NCBI GenBank assembly: GCA_026874595.1
Contig: CM049315.1
Coordinates: 11,780,664 to 11,844,663 of the forward strand
DNA from: Sipunculus nudus
Taxonomy: Eukaryota > Annelida > Sipuncula > Golfingiida > Sipunculidae
Reading direction: 5' to 3'
Length of the DNA stretch: 64,000 nucleotides
Shown here: piece after piece, positions 12,075 to 61,692 of the stretch
Numbering within the stretch: position 1 is the stretch's first letter
Layout: each line of letters opens with the position of its first letter
Made by a program: the position numbers and the translations under genes
The notes under the pieces: generated by a model
Told to the model about the DNA's origin: nothing
Database searches by the model: none
The model's input: the letters and a program-made list of their open reading frames with translations, nothing else

Positions 12075-12543
12075 ATAGAGTATGAATGATATAGAGTATG
12101 AATGATCTGGAGTATGAATGATCTAGAGTATGAATGCTATGGAGTATGAATGATCTGGAGTATGAATGCTATGGAGTATGAATGCTATGGAGTATGAATG
12201 ATATAGAGTATGAATGATCTAGAGTATGAATGATCTGGAGTATGAATGATCTGGAGTATGAATGCTATACAGGATGAATGATATAGAGTATGAATGCTAT
12301 GGAGTATGAATGCTATGGAGAATGAATGCTATGGAGTATGAATGCTATAGAGTTACTATTAGAGTATGAATGATCTAGAGTATGAATGCTTTGGAGTATG
12401 ATACTATAGAGTATGAATGATCTGGAGTTTGAATGATATAGAGTATGAATGCTATGGAGTATGAATGCTATAGAGTTATTATTAGAGTATGAATGCTATA
12501 GAGTATGAATGCTATAGAGTATGAATGCTATAGAGTATGAATG
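12075..12543 (+). repeat. 16-bp tandem repeat (gagtatgaatg...)
   Basis: About 29 units of type atagagtatgaatgat vary mainly in the four bases after gaatg (atct, ctat, atat) with a few interruptions (agagttactatt, agagttattatt). Confidence 0.95.
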
Positions 12544-15500
12544 TTCACCTTTGAAGTTCACGCATCTTATTCATGGTGGTTTTATTTTCACAATAATTTC
12601 CTTTCCATGAATATCACAAGTTTGAAACGCTTACTGGTATGAACAAAATGCCAGCCCAAGTATATCATATTGTGAACGCTCGGCTCACATCTCAAGGAAA
12701 AGTTTTATCAACTTGTACATTAAGATTACATTTATATAAATATGTATGTATGTATGTATGTACAGCATAATTTGTCCATCTATCTTGGTTTATATTTATT
12801 TTAAAATAAAAACACTGACACAGACTCTGGTGCTGTAATTTATTTGAACATCATTAACACCTACCAGGAGTATACCACCAACAGAGTACTTGTATACACA
12901 TATTGTGGTCCCACTTTCCTTCAGTTCTGACTTGCATAAAATCCAGAAACAGGTAGTAACACTTAACAGTAACAGATACTAGAGCTCAAGACAATGTGTG
13001 ACCACGTGGTGGTGATAAGACTTCACCAAGCACCATAAAAAATCCAGGTCTAAACCAGGGTTTGGATCAAATACAAAATGTGATTACACATACTGGTATT
13101 GCCTAATACAAACAAATCGGGGCAAATGTAAGAAATTGCACATCCCTGAACAACCTCAGCCACTTTTTTTCCTTGTCTATTTTTTTACTGTCAAATTTCA
13201 TTTCTTACTTCTTAGTATTATGTAAATAAAGGGCAGGTAGAGTAATTAAGAATAGGGTGGACTCACAGAGCAAGGAATGAAAGCAGCAGGGGTGAATGAC
13301 TACACAGGGGACTATGTGCAAGGAGGGGTTATTCCCCCACAAACACACATGCACACCATGAAGAAACTTAGAGAAAATTCAGACTATATGATAATGGTGC
13401 AGTTTGGTGGCGTTTTGATTTAATATGAAATTGGGAGGGGGACATCAGGGTTTGTAATTCCTTGAAAAGCCATGAACTTTGAGATTTAAAAAAAAACTAG
13501 AACTTAAAAGTCATGATTTTCTAGAAAATCTTCAAAAGTCATGGAGTGTGGGTTGGGCGATCAAGACCCCCCCCCCCCCCCCTTGCAAAAATAAGGTGCA
13601 CATTTGCGTAAATTGGCTCTTCAGTCAGTCATGACCAGGTTCAAGTATTCTGACACTATTTTGCAGTCTTAACTGAATACTAAATGATATTTTGATTGTA
13701 CAGTGAAATCTTGATATTACCACCATCAATGGGACCTCGAGAAAGTGGTTGCATTTTCAAGGTGGTTGTCTATGCAAAGTCTGATATACAGTGCAAAAAG
13801 AATTGAGACACTGAAAAATTGGGTCTTTATTTTGAGGTAGTTGCTAAACTGAAGTGGTCCTTTGGTGAGGTTTTATTGTATAAACATATCATATGACAGT
13901 AAAGCTCATGATATAAGACCGGTAATATATAACGGTTTCTCCCTCTGTCCACTGTTATTTTAATAAAATGTCTGTGAATAAAGGAGTCTTATTTTTAGAC
14001 TTTCTAATGCTTTTAATCCTTATAAACAAAATCATATCATTTAAGATCTTAACAAATTTATAAATAAAAACCTAAATGTTCAAAAGTGCCATCTTGATAC
14101 CAGAATTGTAATAATACATCAAATAATGTAATTGCAACCCCTTAATTATTATGTTTACAATTCTTAACCTCTAAATCAAATCATATCAATTATATTTTTG
14201 TGTGTACCAGCCTAATGCCTTCTGTAAACTTTCTGTGGTACTTCCTTTAAACATTATATGACATGCATTGTTCCTCTACTTACATTATTTAATATTGGCT
14301 GTGGTAATATATTTCTGAAATTTTCCACTTTGATAACTAAATTCAGAAGTAAACTGAAGGTAGCTAATCCATAGTTGAATGGAATCAAAGGCCCAATCAC
14401 ATGATGCAGGCCTACATGATGTATTTCTTTTACTTTTTTTCTAAGACCTTTTTTAAAGAACTACAAAAATATATAAAAGTAATTGTTTTAGTTTGTAATA
14501 ATGTAGATTTTAGATCTTTCAAGGCAGTAGTTTTAGTAAATAAATTGATCATTCTACTGAGAAGTTAAATCAAGACTCTGTAATCAACTGATTTGCATGA
14601 ATGTTAACCCTTCAGGAGACCCTCTTGATATAAGCTGTATAAACTAACCCATCCGGGAAAGACATGAGTCTCTTAAATAAGCTACAATACAATAAATAAA
14701 TGATACAGCCTGACAGGGAGTTGCTTTGGTTGACTAAAAGACCCATTGCATACTGACTTGATTCACAGATTCAGTGATGACATGAATGCCTGCGACATGG
14801 AATACATCTATAAGTTTACACTATGTCATGTACCACACTCACATTAATGAAGTTCATCAACTGAGTACAGTAATTTCAATGGAGCCTGTGACTTGTCATT
14901 TTGTGAACTTGTAAGCCAGTATGAGAAAGGCTGTAATAATAGTTGTTTCATAAAATATCATACAAGCAAGATTTGATAAAATGCATGGTTGAAGTAATGA
15001 ATATGCAAAAACACTGAGATCTTTCTGGATTCTAATACCTTAACTGAAAATTATTTGGTTAACTGGTTACCCTCTTGGATTACCAGTACTATAGTCCATT
15101 TCATCCCCTCATGTCCACCTGTTTTTGCCATGAAAATTTTTATTAGTTACAAGGGAAACAATTATAGTGTAGAGCAAAGGATTAAAGAACCTAATTTTCA
15201 ACAAGGTAAATTAATACCTACCTTACACCTTATTTAAGAAACAAAATTATTTTAAAATATGAGAAATCAGTCTACATTTTACAACATATCAGATAAATAT
15301 ATGGCGGTCAAGGTCATTGGTCACATGCAAAAACAGCCTCAACTGACAGCTGTTGATTGGATGATCTCATGTAAACACTCCAAAAAATATAACAAGCTAA
15401 AACAAAGATGGCTACTTATGGAGGGACACTTCATATCTGCCAGATCATGGTGAAGAGACAAAAAATTTTGTAAAACTTAAACGGCAGATTTATTGTAAAA

Positions 15501-18029
15501 TTCTGAATTGCCATATTAGGTTGTCACTTCCATATATTAGTTTATTGGAAATTAATGAAAAATATAAACATTTAAGAAAATTATTAACAAAAAACAGGTG
15601 GACCGCATCAGGTGAAACGGACTATAGTCCTGCACTAATACAGTTGGAGAGTCCTGGATACTACAAAATTGGTCTGTTAGCTGAAAATCACTGTTAATCC
15701 CTTGATATTAGTAAACAAAGAGGATTGTGGCTGTGTGTTTGTATAAAAATATATTTCTTAAACTGTGTTTCCATGTGCGCATATAAGAGTATATGGTTTG
15801 AAAAACTGCTTGTATGATTTTGTAACTGGAGTGTTTCCATGTGTCCATCAGTGTACATGGTGAAAATTGCCACAGGAGTGATTTTCACGCATAGGTTCTG
15901 TGTGAAATCAGGGATTAAGGTTAAAATGAGGTCACTTCACTGTCTATTTGTGGAAGACTTGCTACATCCACATTTACAATATATATGTCTGCCTGTTCAT
16001 GCATATATGTAAACATGAAAACACCTATTTTTTCACTTATACATGCACACATGGAAACTCAGCTTTAGGTTTCACAGAGTATTGCAATGATTTACCATAT
16101 TGCTGCAAAATTTGTATAGATTCAGTGGAGGATCCAGGATCTGGGGGGTTTTTTTTGGGGGGGGGGATGTTAAAATGACACATAAAGGGCCACAAATTCT
16201 TGGGCAGGGGTAAGCAGTAAAAACATATGAGAAACAGTGCAAAAAGGTATTTTTTTCCTTAAGGGTAGGGCTTAAACCCACTGAAATTCTTACATTCTGT
16301 AATTCTCCTAAAATTCTATAATTCTGTAGAACCCATAATTAGCAGGACCTTCATCCTTACATTCTAAAATTCTGTAGAACGTACACAGATAATTAGCAAT
16401 ATCTTCAAACACTATACAAGAGTTCTACATGCAGACTCAATTTCCCACATTTAACAGTGGCTGATTAAAATTTGGACTAGAACATCATATACATTTACAT
16501 AAATAGGATTGAAATAGTTGGACTTTACAGAGTAGTAACCAGAAATACCCAAGTCCAAGGCAGGAGTCCACACAAAATATAAAAAGGAGAGAACAAGATT
16601 ATGTGAAAAAGGTGTAAAGAGATGGAACTATTATAGAGTAGGAGCAGGTCCACAGGCGGGGAATGGAGGAGGAACAAGTCTGTATCCAATGATTTTAATG
16701 GCCTCTACAGCTAAGATGTAGCTGGACATTTCATAAACATGACTGCAAAATAATATAAAACCACGATAAAAATCATTTCAGTAATATATCTCATTACAAG
16801 CCTTCATTTAAGCACCATATGAAACCACATATAACATATATAACAAATTCCGAAAGTATCTGAATGACATTATTTACACATGTTTAAGTAATATTAATTT
16901 CTAAAGTGTTCCTGGATGACCACTGAACTTTTCAAATACATGTATTAATTGATGATACATTGCGTTCTGTAAAGTAAAAAGTCCTGTTTTGCTCAGATAC
17001 AAATGGTCATACTGTACACACAATCTGCCTGAGTAAACACTAATTTACATTTAAAGCTATTGTTGCAGTTAATAAGATAACCATACATCACTCCTTTTGA
17101 AAAAAGCTGGTCTACACAGGCAGTAATTTAAAAATGACAGTGGTATTGTATACTTTCCTCCATACTCAGTCACAGACTGCAACAAAATTTCTTTTGTAAA
17201 GTGGGGAAACCATAAGTTTAACATGACATGAGATATGTGTTTACATGTGTGACCAGCACCATAAAACAATTCCTCTGTTTTACACTCATACAAAAATGAC
17301 TTTTACTTATCAATTCTATTGTATGCCCAATTATTTATACATGTGTATCTTATAAACTAGTTATGTACAAACTTTGGTCAGTAAATTGTTAATTGCACTA
17401 TATTTTTTAAATACTCTGATGATCCATGTAATTTTGTAATTAAAAACACTAGAGACAGACATGTCATTGCTTAATACAGACATTCAACACCAATCTATAA
17501 GTTTTATTGATCCCTGTTAGACAGGTGTTCATATATATAAAGTAACTACAAGATAATGCAAGTTTTATATTCACATAAAATAATATAAAAACTTTATAAA
17601 ACAATAATGTCAAAACTTATCTAAGTCATAAAGCAGTAAGTCTCTGTCAGATCTATTTGTTTTCAAGAACTTCAGACATCAACCAAACAGAATAAAACTG
17701 TACTTTACCATCAAGAAAATGAACACTATACATATTTTGTTTCAGCCAAACAAACAAAAAAGTGTCAGTTATCACCAAAGTCTCACCTTAAGGTTGGTTT
17801 CTAATAAGTTACAAAGTAAGCTTAGTAATCACAGTTAATATATTTTGAATAAGATAATGTACAAAGCCCATTATAACAAGATCTGTCAGACATTTACATA
17901 GTGTATCATCAGATTAAAAAAATATAATTTGTATTGTTCACATAGCGTGAATTCAATACATCGCGGTGATAGTGCTCTACCGTATGGGAGCGTTTATAAA
18001 TAACTAAAGTATTTATTATTTTAGTTATT

Positions 18030-18048
18030 TATATATATATATATATAT
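18030..18048. repeat. TA microsatellite
   Basis: Uninterrupted tatata run next to an AT-rich palindromic stretch (aaagtatttattattttag). Confidence 0.9.
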
Positions 18049-19632
18049 GTGGATGTATGGATGAATGTATGTAACAGACAAAAGGACTGGTATAATTGAG
18101 AAATTTACATATGAGATTCACTGCAACAAAGGAGCTTCTGCTAGTAGTTCTTTGTCATGACTTATATGATATGTTTTGTACTCCAAAATTTGAAATCTTA
18201 CAAAAAGAATACAAACACAAATTAGTATATTTCTTGGTATATGGTCTGTCATTCCAAAGCATGAAAGTCAATGTAACTCGATTACATGAAGTCTGAGACA
18301 TTTCCATACCAGCGACATGAGACTGAAGTTTTCTTAAATGTTTGTCTTATTCTGCAGTCTCTTTCACAAGGATTGAATAATCAACTTTTCTCTAATTTAC
18401 CTTAAATCAGAGAGAAACCTTTATTTATCAATACAAGTGGCACTCCTTACAACAAATGATTTCTCAATTTCTCTGCATGCACATTTGGCATACTAAATTT
18501 GATTACAGAATCATTTGATTTGGTGAATGTGTGGATTCAGCAGAGGAAAGTAGCATCAATGTAATTGTGTAGCAAATCTGCTGAAGCTTTTGAGTAATGC
18601 TCTGGTAAACTAAATCTTTCCATACTGTTTGCTTCATATACATGGGTCTGACGTTTCAGTTTTCATCTTTTTTTCAGTGTTTGTAAAGCACCATTTTCGC
18701 AATTTTACCAAACAGTAATCTATACAAACAGGGTTTATCCATTAATATTTTGATTATTGAATATGCATTGAAAAATTTAACTATTTGACAAAAAAAAAAT
18801 AAAGCAACATCTAACAAACAAACAGATAATAGAAAATATCTTTGTTTTATCAGTAACATCAAATATATGTTATTATTAATACTATCAATATTTTGCCTTC
18901 AAATTTTCAATGCTACAGCCATAAATGCAGCTACAATGAAGTTACAACATAACTTTTCAACAAGTCTTATCCATAAAGGTATCATTTTTATATATTTTCC
19001 TTCACATATTTCATGAATATGATCCCTACTGACCACAGTGCCAACCACTTTCTTTAAACTTTGATATATGTAATTTTGATATGTATGTGATAATCAGATA
19101 TGTGTGTGTTTCCAGCACAACACCAATGTGGTCTGACCATTATTTGATACTTTCAGCAACTGATGCAGTGTTTTTTCTGCAGCTTCTTGTGGGATATGTA
19201 AAAACAAATATAATATCTCAATCTTTGTTCTAAGTGGGAAAAAATTAACATGATTGAACCAATAACAAGAGATGCCAATAAGGAACCATATGGGATATTG
19301 AACAAACAAAAGGGGCTACTACAACATGTAATCTACATTACATCTTAACACACTGACATGTTTCTTAACATGTTTTCTTGAAGATCAAAACCTGAATTTC
19401 ATGAAAGCCTATTTGTTGGGGAGCTTCCATGGACTTAAAACATGACAGAAAATGTGTGGAGCTGAAGAGGAAATGAAATACAAAACCTAACAACATGAAT
19501 ATTAAAAGATACAAATTTGTCCATAATTTGCATATATATCTGACATAAACTAAAACCTACACCCAGTATTTTAATATGACAGCATATCATGTCACATAAC
19601 ATTTGGAGAGACATCAATTATGTTAAATCTAT

Positions 19633-56710
<37,078 letters not shown>

Positions 56711-57050
56711 TCTCCTGCAAGTAAAGGTACATGTATATGATTCATGGGAATTATCTGTAGTCTCAGTGAGGACTGCATGACCAAGTAATACAGAATATCT
56801 GTTGTTATGATGAATTTTCTTAGACAAAGCTATGACTGACAGACTCTTGGGTCTGTGCAGGTATATTTATCTGAAAACAAGGCCTACAGGCCTAATGCGA
56901 ACCTGTGCATTGGGAAATACACCAGGTATAATGCTTGAATGTTGGACCATTACTTCTCATGTATATGAACACTGCAGGTACTAAACATTTTGAATAAGAA
57001 ACAATTACACAAACATCACTGCTGAAATTCTGGCATGGGTGCACACAACA

Positions 57051-58596
57051 CAACTATGGACCCATAGGTCTCGTCGCTCAGCTGAATTTGTCTATAAGGA
57101 TATTTTTAAAGAAATTTTTCAGAATGACAGTCCTGTGACCTAAACCAATGACCTTGTGACCAAAAAATCTTAGAACTTAATATCCTTGCAGCATTAGGAT
57201 TACTGTAACATTCTTTTAAAAAGTGACCTTGACCTCTGACCAGATAACCTCAAATTCTACAGGTTTCCTCACTTTGGGCAAGTAAGCCATGTGTGAACAT
57301 TGGAAAGTTCAGGATGAAAAGTTTGATTTACAGCACCCACAATTTTTTTAAAGATGGGGCTTCTGTGACCTTCAACTTAGATCGCTGGACCCTGAAAATC
57401 AAAATGAATTTACTTATGTGGTTGGTCATTATTAAATCAAGTTTGCAGGAAGTCTGTCTATCCAAAGCAGAATTATCATCCAAAAACTAATTTGTGAATG
57501 GATGGGCCGTGGATGACCTATGACCCAAAAATCAAACAGAATCTTCCCCTAGTGGCAGGTTAGCAATATCTTGAAGATAGGTTTGCGATGAAAAATTTTG
57601 CTTCAAATGCATACACATTCCTGTTAAAGAAATGGGTCCTGTGACCTTGACCTTTGGACCCCAAAATCGACATGGTTCTTACTTTAGTGGTGGGCCATTT
57701 ATAAGTTAAGTTTGAAACCAATATGTCAAACTAAACTGGAGTTATCATCTGGAAACTAATTTGTGAACAGATGGCCCCTGTGACTTTGACTTTTGACCTT
57801 GTGACCCCAAATTAATTTATGCTCTCCCTATACTGGCAAGTCAGCTAAATGCACAAAATGGAAAGTTTGGGATGAAAAGCTTGGCTTAAAATGCAGCCAT
57901 AATCTTTTTAATTAAGTGAGTCCTGTGACCTTGACCATTGACCTCATGACCCCAAAATCATAAAGGTTCTTGCTTTAGTGGTGGGCCATGTGTAAGTCAA
58001 GTTTAAATTCCATGTGCCAATCCAACCTGGAGTTATCGTCTGGAAACAAATTTGTGTATATGGACAGATTGACACACACACAGACATACAAACAGACAGA
58101 CAGGGTGATAGGGCATCCACTTGTGATCAATGAACACATCAGGTTCTGGGACACAAGATGTAATCACAACTGAGAAACTGACATGATTGTTTTCATTTTA
58201 TAGTAAATAAATAGAAAAATATTCATTAAAATAGGAAAAAATACAGGTTGCACCACCACGTTTAAGGAACTGACAAAACTAGTCATAGTCAATATTCAAG
58301 GCAAGATCCATGACAAACCATGCATTAATTATAAAGATATTGGAGGTTTTGTATCAAATTTTTTATTATTCTGGGGGCTACTTTCAAGCCCCATAGCTCA
58401 AAGGATATAGGTCGCAGTGACCTAATTTCAGGTTTCTGATTAGATTTTTTATTGACCTCCCTGGATCTTCACTTAGATGTTTCTAGGACCAGCTGTTACG
58501 ATTTGTGCCCTGCTAACGAACTGCCAGACTCCAGGACGTCCAGATGGACGACGGACAGGCGCCATTCCTATACCTCAGTTGACTTAGCTGAGCTAA
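57051..58596 (+). mobile_element. Helentron-like element nested in the composite insertion
   Basis: 5' end caactatggacccataggtc, then cgctcagctgaa. 3' end cctcagttgacttagctgag then ctaa (58593-58596). The body has tgtgaccttgacctttga units at ~140-bp spacing (57640-57960), the reverse complement of the array at 1690-2735. Confidence 0.65.
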
Positions 58597-58599
58597 AAA

Positions 58600-58920
58600 T
58601 GATTGTAGCTGGCACCACCAGTCTTGTATACAACAAAGCTATCAGAGATATATACATATCCCAAGTTCAGACTGATATATCAAACCCACACACTGTGCAA
58701 AAATTATTGTAGTTGGCACCACCAGTCTTGTATACGACAAAGCTATTCAATAGGTATAAATATGCCCAATTTCAGGATGATACATCAAATTCCTCTATAG
58801 AAATAAGCAGGCACATACACTGTGCAAAAGTCATTGTAGGTGGCGACACCTGTCTTGTGAACGAGAAAGCCATCAAAGACACATAGAAAGGTTATAATAT
58901 CAGGCGAATACATCAAACTT
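58600..58920 (+). repeat. ~110-bp repeat with ggcaccacca / ggcgacacct motifs
   Basis: Three units share attgtagctggcaccaccag or attgtaggtggcgacacc, cttgtatac.a.aaagct and tgatacatcaaa. It belongs to the ggtggcgccacc repeat group. Confidence 0.7.
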
Positions 58921-58974
58921 ACCTTGAGTCTGATGCATGGGGCTGACCAGGCTTAGGTGAGAAAGGCATTTGCC

Positions 58975-59345
58975 CCGAGTGAACTGTGACAAATTTGCTG
59001 ACTCAGGCTTCTGCACTGAGTGAACTCATGACCTGCACCTGGCTAAACTGGGTGAACTTTTGACCTGTACCTGGCTGCACTGAGTGATCTCTTGACCTGT
59101 TGCCTAATCTGATACAGTTGGCAGTCTGCCAAAGCTATAAATAGATTGGCTCACATGCTGCCCTGAGGGGTATGACACCCATGATGATCACATGGTGCCC
59201 ATGAGGTGTTCACATGTCACCCATGAGGGGATCACATGCCTTGTGCTTGGCTGCACTGATTGAAATCTTGGCCTATATCTTGCTGCACTGAATGAACTCT
59301 TGATCTATGGCCAAATCTGAAACAGTTGATACAGACACAATCTTG
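58975..59345 (+). repeat. Degenerate ctgcactgagtgaactcttg repeat
   Basis: Several diverged units share ggctgcactgagtga, cttgacctgt and aatctgatacagttg, all inside the 3.9-kb insertion. Confidence 0.65.
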
Positions 59346-59929
59346 GCCTGTTGGCAAATCTGTTTACACATACTGTAAGACTTTGGATAAAATGCTTTTT
59401 TTCAAGCTGAAATATTCATAAACTTTTTATCAAAATATCTGGATTAATAAAAAATGCAGTTCTTTCATTGTAAGGTCCAATAATTCTGCCAAAAATCATC
59501 TGCAAGCACCAGTCATTTTCAAAATAGTATGGGTGAACGTATACCTGTGATTGTAAACATTGCCTGGCATTAGGAATATCTAAAAGCATAAATCTACATT
59601 TTTTAAAAGTTTTTAAAAAACATTCTTGTCAATACTAACCATAGATAACCTGAAATCTAAATGTCTTGAGGCATGATATATGATTGCTGATAAACTGGTG
59701 CCAGGCTAGATGTATCTGCTTCACACAGCTGACATATATGGTAAAATGACTCAATTCAATCTTTATAATTCTGCCCAAATTCATTCTTTGAAACCATAAA
59801 AGACAATTATTATAAGAATTATTCAGGGGATTATTCTTGTAATATTAAACAAATTGGCCTTAGTGGCGTCAATCAAAAAACGTTTTGCAGGTTTATAACT
59901 CATATGGGAAAATAAAGCAAAATGGCTAA

Positions 59930-60600
59930 GTTAAGCTTCCCATAACTCAGCCAAAAATCAATGAACCAATACCATTTGAACAAACTTAAATTATCAAAAT
60001 CTAAGGATAATTAATGTGTGAGATTTCAGAATTTGGTCAAGTGGTTTTTGAGAAGAAGATTTTTGAAGCCACTGAGCTAAAATGGGCTGTTATGGCATAT
60101 GACTAAATTCAGGTTCCCATAACTCAGCCAAAAGTTACTGAACTGAGACCATTTGAACAAACTTCAGAAAGCACTACCCTAGGATCATTTCTGTGCGATA
60201 TTAAACAATTTGGCCATATGGTTTCAGAGAAGAAGTTTTTTGTAGCTGTCAGTATGATACGGGCACTGATAACCCCCGTACAAAAAAGGCCAATGCAGGT
60301 GGCGCCACCAATACCTCAATTTCAGATATGACTCATGTGACCAACATTGGCATAAAATTTGATGATGATAGCTCCAGCCGTTTCTAAGATTGTAATTTTA
60401 GTATGCCTTTTTGGACAGATGACTAAGTTCAACTATCTGTAACTTGGCCAAAAATTACCGAACTTAAACCATTCGAACAAACTTGAGAGAGATTGTTCCA
60501 GGGGTCATTTCTGTGAAACATTGGACAATTTGGCTGAACAGTTTTGGAGAAGAAGATTTTTTAAGCTTTTGTAGCTTTTTCCCTGTAAAATCCAAGAAAA
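59930..60600 (+). repeat. Diverged ~180-bp repeat (aactcagccaaaa...)
   Basis: Units near 59940, 60118 and 60430 share taactcagccaaaa, accatttgaacaaactt, atttctgtg and gagaagaag.tttt. Part of the 3.9-kb insertion body. Confidence 0.7.
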
Positions 60601-60778
60601 TGCAGTTAGTCAAAAACTAAGCAAAATCCGATAGAGTTTTTTAGATGACTAATTTTTTGCATAAAATTTCTTGATGCTAACTCTTGCCGTTTTCAAGATA
60701 GTATGGGTTAACGTACAGACAACGGACAACGGACGCCAGACACAGCCACACCATCGCATAAGCTCACAGGTTCGCTAA

Positions 60779-61018
60779 AAAATTCAGAAACAGGAGTAAG
60801 TAAATTGTCACCGCAGGCTTCATATCAAAAGTCTACTTCTAATTAAAATTCCAGAGTCCAGAAAAATAGTAAAATAGTCTGACTGACAGACTCTTGGGTC
60901 TGTGCAGGCATATTTATCTGAAAAAAAAATTCAGAAATTGGAGTAAGTAAATGGTCACCGCAGGCTTCATATCAAAAGTCTACTTCTAATTAAAATTCCA
61001 GAGTCCAGAAAGATATTT
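60779..61018 (+). repeat. Tandem ~147-bp duplication holding the empty insertion site
   Basis: aattcagaaacaggagtaag...ccagagtccagaaa at 60779-60870 recurs at 60929-61016. The text between them, ctgacagactcttgggtctg...tttatctgaaaa (60883-60922), also occurs at 56832-56876 left of the 3.9-kb insertion. One tandem copy was therefore split by the insertion and the other was not. Confidence 0.85.
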
Positions 61019-61622
61019 ATTTAAAATAACTTATAAAGTATCCATTGTAATTGTTGTTAGGTTAGCCAAATCAAATTCTTTCTATTAGAATCAGAATCTG
61101 TAGCATCAGAAGTGGCATTTAGTACCTCTGACCTAAGGCTGTCAGAGTGCCGTGCTCTCTAATGTTTAGAACATTGAGGATGCAAATATTTTCATAATTT
61201 TTTACACTTCATAGCCTACAAATAATCTGTCAATTAAAATACAATAAGATTCCTTCATAACTTAGGATATTGATAAATCCCCTGCATGTTTGCTGAATGT
61301 CTGACCTCCTACATGTATGTCACCCATAGGTTTTGAGACTCATGGTCAAGGAAGTCAAGGCACTGGAAATGACAGTGGTCAGCATGAATATGGGAGTTAC
61401 GCTTTGTTTGTGCATTCTTATGTACTCTTCTGTGTTAATTCCACACTTGTAGCCTAATGTTAAGATCTGTAGCTATTTACAACAATATTGATGCAACAGG
61501 ATGACTACTGTAGTGCACTTATCCATGCAACTAGGGTCATAATTTAAAGTACTGGTTCTGGTAGGCTCTATCAGTCAAATTCATATAAATGCCTCGGTGG
61601 TGTATTCACAGTGACTAACAGT

Positions 61623-61646
61623 TGTGTGTGTGTGTGTGTGTGTGTG

Positions 61647-61689
<43 letters not shown>
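61623..61689. repeat. TG then TA microsatellite
   Basis: TG run 61623-61647 followed by a TA run 61650-61689. Confidence 0.97.

Positions 61690-61692
<3 letters not shown>

Larger units (their letters stand above)
9975..19632. other. Intergenic stretch between convergent TAF7 and UGDH
   Basis: No coding exon recognised. It contains the 3' UTRs of both genes (ends unknown), a 16-bp tandem repeat at 12075-12543, a poly-C run near 13567, a G/T run near 16141-16166 after gaggatccaggatctgggg, and a TA run at 18030-18048. Candidate poly(A) hexamers are AATAAA at 11210-11215 (+) for TAF7 and at 18425-18420 (-) or 17518-17513 (-) for UGDH. Confidence 0.6.
56877..60778 (+). mobile_element. ~3.9-kb composite insertion with Helentron-like ends
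   Basis: 5' end acaaggcctacaggcc, then gcgaacctgtg (56897-56907). 3' end cacaggttcgc (60765-60775) running into ctaa (60775-60778). The two 11-bp motifs are exact reverse complements set at unequal distances from the ends. The left flank ...tttatctgaaaa and right flank aattcagaaa... are found joined at 60914-60935, the empty site. It contains a nested element (57051-58596) and repeat-like filler, with no transposase recognised. Confidence 0.7.
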
